Shown here: positions 32,252 through 37,734 of the stretch, piece after piece | Layout: the number at the start of each line of letters is the position of its first letter | How positions within the stretch are numbered: the first letter of the stretch is position 1 | Source: an uncultured Hyphomicrobiales bacterium | GTDB lineage: Bacteria > Pseudomonadota > Alphaproteobacteria > Rhizobiales > Xanthobacteraceae | DNA length: 37,734 nt | Direction of reading: 5' to 3' | Assembly: GCA_903929045.1 (NCBI GenBank) | Contig: CAIYTE010000105.1 | Location: 1 to 37,734, forward strand | Position numbers and translations under genes: made by a program | The notes under the pieces: generated by a model | Told to the model about the DNA's origin: nothing | The model's database searches: none | What the model saw: only the letters and a program-made list of their open reading frames with translations

Positions 32252-33094
32252 TTAAAACTTCTTGCCTTGCTCGATGCGGTACTTGCCCGACGGATCGGTG
32301 ATCGCGACCAGACGGATGATGCAGCCGTCGCCGCGATCCCAGTTCCACGGGAAGAATGCGAAGGTGCAGCGCTTGCCGGTGACCTTGTCGAGATCGCCGC
32401 CGACGTTCTCGATGCCGAGGATGCCGTTGGTGAATAGCTTGCGGTGCACCGGCTCCCACTCCGGATGATCTTCTTTCCAGTCGCGGCCGCCGGACCACTT
32501 CAGATATTCGGCCTGCAGATGCGGATGCAGCGGACCGTTGCGGTGCGGACCGATCGCGGTGGCGAGCGGATGGTCGTTGGCCTGGGTGTCGTGACCGACG
32601 ACCTTGACCTTCTTCTCGACGAACCAGTCGCCAGCCGACTTCACGAAGCCGGGGCACTTGCAGAAGTACTCTTCCGAGTCTTCGTACTTCTTGTGCCAGC
32701 CGGTGTTGATGATGACGACGTCACGCGGCCGCACGACCTTGCCGGCTGCCTTTTCGAGATCGTCATAGGTGATCGGCTCCCACAATTTCTTCGGGATCGA
32801 AACGACGATGCCCGAGCCGAAGAAGTGCGGCAGCGGCACTTCGTCGATGAAGGGCGTGCCTTCGACGACATGGGCCGGCGCGTCGATGTGGGTGGTGTTG
32901 TGCATCGAGGTCGTGATGCGCTGCGACAGCACGCCCGACTTCGCCATGTAGTGGATGCGCTCGATATGGACGTCCTGGAAGTACGGCCAGTTCGGCGACT
33001 GATAGCCGAAGCGGTGGGACAGGTTCACAAACTCCAGTCCCATCGAGTTTTTCAGGTTTTCTTCGAACGTCACACCGCGAATTTTTTTGGTCAC
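32252..33094 (-). CDS. Cyclase-family metal-dependent hydrolase (KynB/isatin-hydrolase superfamily)
   Basis: A 280-residue member of the Cyclase family. The metal site HNTTHIDAPAH gives His65, His69, Asp71 and His75, the usual HxGTHxDxPxH with Asn-Thr in place of Gly. Later are INTGWH and GHDTQANDHP, the normal position of further ligands. The family hydrolyses amide or lactam bonds (kynurenine formamidase, isatin hydrolase) or acts on polyketides. Start is GTG 33094 with a perfect AAGGAGG; an ATG five bases upstream is out of frame and stops at once. It is the first enzyme gene after the IclR regulator and is probably the entry step of the cluster. Confidence 0.88.
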   Translation of the reverse strand: MTKKIRGVTFEENLKNSMGLEFVNLSHRFGYQSPNWPYFQDVHIERIHYMAKSGVLSQRITTSMHNTTHIDAPAHVVEGTPFIDEVPLPHFFGSGIVVSIPKKLWEPITYDDLEKAAGKVVRPRDVVIINTGWHKKYEDSEEYFCKCPGFVKSAGDWFVEKKVKVVGHDTQANDHPLATAIGPHRNGPLHPHLQAEYLKWSGGRDWKEDHPEWEPVHRKLFTNGILGIENVGGDLDKVTGKRCTFAFFPWNWDRGDGCIIRLVAITDPSGKYRIEQGKKF

Positions 33095-33161
33095 GGCATC
33101 CTCCTTCGTGTTTTGCGCATAACGTTGTTCATGCGCGTTAGTTTCTTCTCAGATGCCGCGG

Positions 33162-33932
33162 TCAGGCGGCGGCGGAATTCATGCGACTTTCGAGAGCATG
33201 CTTGGTGGCGAGGAGCCGCTCTGCGATCATGTTCTGCCGGTCGGGGAAACGTTGGATCGGCACCGGCACGGAAATCGCGACCGCATTGCCGAGCGGATCG
33301 TGCAGTGCGACCCCGACGGCGCAGACGCCGAGCGTGTGTTCTTCGCGGTCAAAGGCGACGCCGGCCCGGCGCGCGGCTTTGAGATCTTCGGTCAGCGCTT
33401 CGAAGTGTTTGATGGTTTTCGGTGTGCGCGGCTCATACGTCCGGCCGATCAGCTGTTCGATCGCGCTTTCGGACAATTGTGCCAGATAGGCCTTGCCGTT
33501 GGCGGTGCAATGCAGCGGGAAGGTCTCGCCGACCGCGGAGACGGTGCGCAGCCGCTGCGAACCGATGACCTGATCGATGAAGACCAGATGATCTTTCTTC
33601 ACGGTCGAGAGATCGACAGTCTCGTGCAGTTCTTCGGACAGACGCTCGAGGAAGGGCCGCGCCAGCGACACGAAATCGCTGCGGACGGAAGCCGCGAGCC
33701 GCAGAATAGTGGGGCCCAGCCGCACGCGGCCGTTCGGCGTCGCGGCGATGACGAGCTTTTCGGTTTCCAGCGCCGAGACGATGCGCTGCACCGTGGAGCG
33801 CGCCAGATTTACGCGCTGCGCGATCTGTCCGAGGCTGAGGCCTGAATTCTCGTCCTCCAGCGCGCGCAAAATCGTCGCCGCGCGCGCGATGACTTGAACC
33901 TGGCTTTTGTCATTGGTGACGTGGCGATTCAT
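33162..33932 (-). CDS. IclR-family transcriptional regulator (second)
   Basis: A 256-residue IclR protein: helix-turn-helix at about 15-75 (VIARAATILRALEDENSGL, LGQIAQRVNLARSTVQRIVSAL), then the effector domain with STVKKDHLVFIDQV, GETFPLHCTANGKAYLA, and the conserved FDREEHTLGVCAVGVAL. ATG 33932 is chosen because the winged helix starts soon after; the upstream open frame lies in the divergent promoter region. It heads the minus-strand cluster 67 bp before the cyclase-family gene and faces the decarboxylase-like gene, so it probably controls both directions from the 141-bp gap. Confidence 0.9.
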   Translation of the reverse strand: MNRHVTNDKSQVQVIARAATILRALEDENSGLSLGQIAQRVNLARSTVQRIVSALETEKLVIAATPNGRVRLGPTILRLAASVRSDFVSLARPFLERLSEELHETVDLSTVKKDHLVFIDQVIGSQRLRTVSAVGETFPLHCTANGKAYLAQLSESAIEQLIGRTYEPRTPKTIKHFEALTEDLKAARRAGVAFDREEHTLGVCAVGVALHDPLGNAVAISVPVPIQRFPDRQNMIAERLLATKHALESRMNSAAA

Positions 33933-33987
33933 TGACGCACTCACTCGTACCGTTTCGTCCCCGATGCTGTTGCGATCTAACGCCGCC

Positions 33988-34016
33988 TTGCATCGTGGGC
34001 TACAATAACCCAATAT
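33988..34016 (+). promoter_or_regulatory. Possible promoter for the amidohydrolase gene
   Basis: TTGCAT (33988-33993) and CAATAT (34011-34016) have a 17-bp spacer and lie 58 bp upstream of the start codon at 34074, inside the divergent gap with the IclR gene. Each box matches the sigma-70 consensus at about four of six places. The gap is where the regulator would be expected to bind. Confidence 0.35.
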
Positions 34017-34073
34017 CCGATACAGGGAAGAAGAAAGTTTGGGCACCCGATCGGGCCCGCATGAGGGGAAACG

Positions 34074-35024
34074 ATGGTTCAGAAAATCGCGCTTGAAGAA
34101 CACGTCATGACGCCGGGGCTCGCCGAGTACTGGCTGCCGACGATGTCGGAATTGCCCAAGCCGGCGGCCGAGAATTTCTTCAATCGCCTCAACGATTTTG
34201 GCGGCCGCCGCATCGAGGAGATGGACAAGGGCGGCATCACCAAAGCGGTGCTATCGGTCGCCGGCCCCGGCGTTCAGGCGGAGCGCGATGCGGCGCTGGC
34301 GACGAAAAAATCACGCGAGGCGAACGATCAGCTTGCTGTGGAAATTCAGAAACACCCGGACCGCTATGCGGGCTTTGCTCACATCGCGGTACAGGACCCG
34401 AAGAATGCCGCCGACGAACTCGAGCGCTGTATTCGCGACCTGAAGTTCTGCGGCGTCATGATCAACGGCCACACCAACGGCATGTATCTGGACAATGCGC
34501 TGTTCGATCCGTTCTGGGAGCGCGTCAACGCGCTCGGCGCGACGGTCTACATCCACCCGGCCGATCCGGTGTCGCAGATGCCGGTGCTTGAAGGATTCAA
34601 AGTTTTGTCACGCCCGATGTGGGGCTGGGGCGTCGAGACTGGTTCGCATGCGCTGCGCCTCATCGTCGGCGGCCATTTCGAGCGCTTCCCGAACGCCAAG
34701 CTGATGCTCGGTCATCTCGGTGAGACGCTGCCGTTCCTGCTCTGGCGCCTCGACAGCCGCGCCAAATTCCAGGGCCTCAAGCTGCCGAAGCCGCCGTCCG
34801 ACTACATCAAGCGCAATGTCTTCGTGACGACGTCCGGCATGTGTGCGCTGGAGCCGCTGCGCTGCTCCATCGACGCCATGGGCCTGTCCAACGTGCTATT
34901 CGCCGCCGACTATCCGTTCGAGGACGCGGCCGAAGCCGGTCACTGGATGGACACGGTGGCGATCAGCGACGCGGAACGGGCCGCCGTCGCCTACGACAAC
35001 GCGGTGAAGGTGCTGAAGCTCTAG
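34074..35024 (+). CDS. Amidohydrolase-2 family decarboxylase (gamma-resorcylate decarboxylase-like)
   Basis: A 316-residue TIM-barrel protein of the ACMSD/gamma-resorcylate branch. Metal ligands expected from the family are seen: Glu8 and His10 (LEEHV), His161 (YIHPADP), catalytic His214 (GHLGE), and Asp279 (AADYPFED). SVAGPGVQAERD and RYAGFAHIAVQDP are typical of this group. Members carry out non-oxidative decarboxylation of 2,6- or 2,3-dihydroxybenzoate or similar acids; some hydrate or hydrolyse instead. GAGGGG lies before the start. It is divergent from the IclR regulator and converges closely on the D-2-hydroxyacid dehydrogenase. Function as an aromatic acid decarboxylase is likely but not proven. 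Confidence 0.87.
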   Translation: MVQKIALEEHVMTPGLAEYWLPTMSELPKPAAENFFNRLNDFGGRRIEEMDKGGITKAVLSVAGPGVQAERDAALATKKSREANDQLAVEIQKHPDRYAGFAHIAVQDPKNAADELERCIRDLKFCGVMINGHTNGMYLDNALFDPFWERVNALGATVYIHPADPVSQMPVLEGFKVLSRPMWGWGVETGSHALRLIVGGHFERFPNAKLMLGHLGETLPFLLWRLDSRAKFQGLKLPKPPSDYIKRNVFVTTSGMCALEPLRCSIDAMGLSNVLFAADYPFEDAAEAGHWMDTVAISDAERAAVAYDNAVKVLKL

Positions 35025-35027
35025 CGC

Positions 35028-35990
35028 TCAGTACCCGCCGGTGACAACGCGCACCGGCTTGCCGTCGAGCCACGCCCGGATGTCCTCGACGACGTCCGGG
35101 TACTGCTTGCGGTAGTTCTGCTCGCTGACATAGCCGAGATGCGGGGTGATGACGACGTTGTCCATCTTGCGCAGCGGGCTGTTGAGCGGCAGCGGCTCGA
35201 CCTCGAACACGTCGAGGCCGGCGCCGGCGATGGCTTTGCTTTCCAGCGCTGCCATCAGCGCCTTGCCATCGACGATCGGCGCGCGCGCCGTGTTGATGAT
35301 AAAAGCTGTCTTCTTCATCAAACCGATTTCTTTTGCGCCAATGAGTCCGCGCGAGCGGTCGCTGAGAATGACGTGGATGCTGATAACGTCGGCGCGCTTG
35401 AAGAGCTCTTCCTTGCTGACATTCTCGACGCCGGCTTCAGCCGCCTTCTCGGCCGTCAGGTTCTGGCTCCAGGCAATTACCTTCATGCCGAGCGCCTGTG
35501 CGACCTTGGCGACGCGGGTGCCGAGCTTGCCGAGACCGACGACGCCGAGCGTCATACCCTCGACGTCCTGACCGAGTGTCACTTGCCAGGCTTCGCCGGC
35601 TTTCATGCGGGCATGTTCAAAGCCGATGCGGCGGGTCAATTCCAGCAGCAGACCGATGGCAACGCCGGTGGTCGGATTGCCGAAGCCGCCGGTGCCGCAG
35701 ACCGTGATGCCGCGCTCGGCGCAGGCTTTCAGGTCGATGGAGTTGTTGCGGGCGCCAGTGGTGATCAGAAGCTTCAACTCCGGCAGGCCCTCGATGACCT
35801 TGCGGTTGAAGGGCGTGCGCTCGCGCATCATGTTGACGATGGCAAAGCCCTGCAGCGTCTTGATGACCGCGTCGTCGTCGCCGATCGGCTTGGTGAAGAC
35901 CTTGACCTCGACGTCCTTGGTGACGCTCGACCAGTCGGCCAGCGTCAAGGCGCAGTTCTGGTAGTCGTCGAGAATGGCGGCGCGAAGCAT
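35028..35990 (-). CDS. D-isomer-specific 2-hydroxyacid dehydrogenase
   Basis: A 320-residue NAD-dependent enzyme. The Rossmann loop is VVGLGKLGTRVAKVAQ, and the active-site residues are Arg in NTARAPIVD, Glu in FEVEPLP, and His in ITPHLGYVS. TTGARNNSIDLKACAERGI precedes the cofactor domain. The sequence resembles the SerA/glycerate-dehydrogenase type that reduces 2-oxo acids such as hydroxypyruvate or phenylpyruvate. No ACT domain is present, so feedback control by serine is not expected. Its stop lies 3 bp from that of the convergent decarboxylase gene. Confidence 0.9.
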   Translation of the reverse strand: MLRAAILDDYQNCALTLADWSSVTKDVEVKVFTKPIGDDDAVIKTLQGFAIVNMMRERTPFNRKVIEGLPELKLLITTGARNNSIDLKACAERGITVCGTGGFGNPTTGVAIGLLLELTRRIGFEHARMKAGEAWQVTLGQDVEGMTLGVVGLGKLGTRVAKVAQALGMKVIAWSQNLTAEKAAEAGVENVSKEELFKRADVISIHVILSDRSRGLIGAKEIGLMKKTAFIINTARAPIVDGKALMAALESKAIAGAGLDVFEVEPLPLNSPLRKMDNVVITPHLGYVSEQNYRKQYPDVVEDIRAWLDGKPVRVVTGGY

Positions 35991-36068
35991 ACGCGGTCTC
36001 CTATTGGGTGCCGGAGGTGTTCCAGGGCGCGCAATTTAGAGCCGGGAAGCCGAAAAGATAGGGGGGTA

Positions 36069-36257
36069 TCAGGCGGTAAAGCGGTCGCCGTATTTGGCGC
36101 GGCAAGCGGGGCCGGGGCCGCGCATATAGTGCTTTTCCGGATGGTAGGACCGCAGGACGCTGCGGGTCATGTCGCGCCAGAAGGTGCCGAGCACGGCAAA
36201 CGGGCGGGGCAGCAAAGCCGCCGCAGAACCCGAAATTGCCAGAATGGCCCGACCCAT
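36069..36257 (-). CDS. Small hypothetical protein
   Basis: A 62-residue protein. The first 27 residues are mildly hydrophobic with no clear membrane segment (AILAISGSAAALLPRPFAVLG), then comes a basic aromatic part (FWRDMTRSVLRSYHPEKHYMRG) and a C-terminus with PACRAKYGDRF. GGAG lies 8 nt before the ATG. The pattern of Trp, Tyr, His and the single Cys is unlike a random GC-rich shadow, and codon usage agrees with the neighbours, so it is probably a real gene. Function unknown. The 285-bp gap from its start to ettA holds the promoters and a short ACGGGC/GCCCGT hairpin (36272-36288). Confidence 0.55.
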   Translation of the reverse strand: MGRAILAISGSAAALLPRPFAVLGTFWRDMTRSVLRSYHPEKHYMRGPGPACRAKYGDRFTA

Positions 36258-36542
36258 GACGCTATCTCCGCACGGGCCTTCTGCCCGTCATCCTCTTGGT
36301 CGCCTCAACTGGCTCCCAAGTTCATCCTGCGGAGTATGCGCGTCCAGTTCTTAAGATCAGGTCAGTTAACGGGCTTGAGGGGAGGTTAGCGAACAGGCTT
36401 TCCAAGAACTTTATCCAGCGTGGCTTTGCGGTAACGTCCGGCCGTCTCGCCTTGCTCTTTGGCCCCCGCGCCGTTACATCAGCACCGAATTTCCCGACAA
36501 AAACGTCCGATTTTCCCGGAAAACTCAAGGTTCCAGAGCGCC

Positions 36543-37734
36543 ATGAACGGTCGCCAATTCATCTACCACATGCAAGGCCTGACCAAGGCTTACCCGGCCG
36601 GCAAAAAGGTCCTCGATAACGTCCATCTGTCGTTCTACCCGGACGCCAAGATCGGCGTGCTCGGCGTTAACGGCTCGGGCAAGTCGACCCTCCTGAAGAT
36701 CATGGCCGGCATCGACACCGAATTCTCGGGCGACGGCTGGGTCGCGGAAGGTGCCCGCGTCGGCTACCTGGAGCAGGAACCGCAGCTCGACGAGACCAAG
36801 TCGGTTCGCGACAACGTCATGGAAGGCGTCGCCGCGAAAAAGGCGATCCTCGACCGTTACAACGAACTCGCCACCAACTATTCCGACGAGACCGCCGACG
36901 AGATGGCGAAGCTCCAGGACGAGATCGACGCCAAGAACCTCTGGGATCTCGACAGCCAGGTCGACCTAGCCATGGACGCGCTGCGTTGCCCGCCGGACGA
37001 TGCCGACATCTCCAAGCTGTCGGGCGGCGAAAAGCGCCGCGTGGCGTTGTGCCGCCTGCTGCTCGACCAGCCAGACCTGCTGCTGCTCGACGAACCGACC
37101 AACCATCTCGACGCCGAAAGCGTGAATTGGCTCGAAGGCCATCTGCGCAATTATCCGGGCGCGATCCTTATCGTCACGCATGATCGCTACTTCCTCGACA
37201 ACGTCACTGGCTGGATCCTCGAACTCGACCACGGCCGCGGCATTCCCTACGAAGGCAATTACACCTCGTGGCTGGCGCAGAAGCAGAAGCGCCTCGCGCA
37301 GGAAGCGCGCGAAGACGAGAGTCGGCAGCGGACCCTTGCACGTGAAAGCGAATGGATTTCGTCGTCGCCCAAGGCGCGTCAGGCGAAGTCCAAGGCGCGT
37401 TACGAGCGCTATGACGAGTTGCTCAAGATCGCCAACGCCAAGACCAATACCGTGGCGCAGATCACCATTCCGGTGGCCGAGCGTCTCGGCCAGAATGTCG
37501 TCGACTTCGAAGGCATGAGCAAAGGCTTCGGCGACAATCTGCTCATCGACAATCTGACGTTCAAGCTGCCGCCCGGCGGCATCGTCGGCGTCATCGGTCC
37601 GAACGGCGCCGGCAAGACGACGTTGTTCCGCATGATCACGGGTCAGGACATACCGGACGCGGGCACGATCAAAATCGGCGACTCCGTGCAGCTCGGCTAC
37701 GTCGATCAGTCGCGCGATACGCTCGATCCCAAAA
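36543..37734 (+). CDS. ettA: Energy-dependent translational throttle protein EttA (ABC-F), cut by window edge
   Basis: The first 397 codons of an expected 550 or so. EttA binds the ribosomal E site and gates the first peptide bond according to ATP level. Domain 1 has Walker [10 protein letters not shown] (about 41-49), the EttA-type [14 protein letters not shown], signature [12 protein letters not shown], Walker [17 protein letters not shown], and THDRYFLD. The linker with [21 protein letters not shown] is the P-site tRNA interaction motif of EttA. Domain 2 starts with GPNGAGKTT before the edge. The ATG at 36543 is the only one that gives the family N-terminus ([17 protein letters not shown]). 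It is a housekeeping gene, unrelated to the catabolic clusters. Confidence 0.95.
   Translation, partial: MNGRQFIYHMQGLTKAYPAGKKVLDNVHLSFYPDAKIGVLGVNGSGKSTLLKIMAGIDTEFSGDGWVAEGARVGYLEQEPQLDETKSVRDNVMEGVAAKKAILDRYNELATNYSDETADEMAKLQDEIDAKNLWDLDSQVDLAMDALRCPPDDADISKLSGGEKRRVALCRLLLDQPDLLLLDEPTNHLDAESVNWLEGHLRNYPGAILIVTHDRYFLDNVTGWILELDHGRGIPYEGNYTSWLAQKQKRLAQEAREDESRQRTLARESEWISSSPKARQAKSKARYERYDELLKIANAKTNTVAQITIPVAERLGQNVVDFEGMSKGFGDNLLIDNLTFKLPPGGIVGVIGPNGAGKTTLFRMITGQDIPDAGTIKIGDSVQLGYVDQSRDTLDPK

Noticed and set aside
32444-33382. A 312-codon plus-strand frame opposite the cyclase and IclR genes
   Set aside because: It covers the ends of two real genes on the other strand and has a shadow-like composition.
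1-37734. CRISPR arrays, tRNA or rRNA genes, insertion sequences, integrases or phage genes
   Set aside because: I looked for regularly spaced repeats, cloverleaf-like and conserved RNA stretches, and transposase or recombinase motifs, and saw none. The five palindromes are not evenly spaced and lie singly between genes.

Overview
The window looks like a chromosomal segment of a GC-rich alphaproteobacterium, most likely in the order Hyphomicrobiales near Bradyrhizobium or the Xanthobacteraceae. The reasons are the uniformly GC-rich third codon positions, orphan TctC (Bug-type) binding proteins, Liv-type ABC transport beside small catabolic gene sets, and the complex palindromic intergenic repeats typical of this group. 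No rRNA, tRNA, CRISPR array, transposase or integrase was seen, so the assignment rests on gene content and style. No gene-free stretch exceeds about 300 bases.

Region 1 (1 to about 9,022) is cell-surface sugar metabolism. It holds the start of an MFS transporter (cut by the edge), a Ser/Thr-type metallophosphatase, heptose bisphosphate phosphatase GmhB, a GDP-L-fucose-synthase-like reductase/epimerase, a UPF0104 (YbhN/MprF-like) membrane protein, an atypical AT-richer small ORF, GalE, UDP-glucuronate decarboxylase (UDP-xylose synthase), a membrane-anchored CapD/WbpM-type dehydratase, and a GmhA-like isomerase. These make nucleotide-sugar and heptose precursors. No glycosyltransferase is present.

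Region 2 (about 9,207 to 20,835, all plus strand) is a catabolic cluster. It runs: IclR regulator, zinc alcohol dehydrogenase, a three-gene molybdenum hydroxylase with a split large subunit, metallo-beta-lactamase-fold hydrolase, TctC binding protein, Gfo/Idh/MocA oxidoreductase, alpha/beta hydrolase, and a thiamine-diphosphate enzyme resembling IolD (ring-opening trihydroxycyclohexanedione hydrolase). Short gaps and overlapping start/stop codons suggest one transcript from the hydroxylase onward. This is the best candidate for an undescribed pathway, plausibly hydroxylation, dehydrogenation and hydrolytic opening of a cyclic substrate.

Region 3 (20,934 to 24,122) holds a second MocA-type oxidoreductase, a 60-residue SFPASDPPS protein, a second alpha/beta hydrolase and a maleylacetate-reductase-like enzyme.

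Region 4 (24,123 to 33,932, all minus strand) is a second catabolic and transport cluster. In transcription order it runs: IclR regulator, cyclase-family hydrolase, cupin, short-chain dehydrogenase, 3-hydroxyacyl-CoA-dehydrogenase-like protein, Liv-type periplasmic protein, LivG, LivF, LivH, LivM and a Tat-exported TctC protein. Divergent from its regulator is a gamma-resorcylate-decarboxylase-like amidohydrolase, followed by a D-2-hydroxyacid dehydrogenase.

Region 5 (36,069 to the end) holds a small conserved-looking protein and the first 397 codons of the ABC-F translation factor EttA, cut by the window edge. Five intergenic gaps (about 11.3, 20.9, 28.6, 30.0 and 31.85 kb) are filled by three-armed palindromic repeats. 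Two of these belong to the same family.
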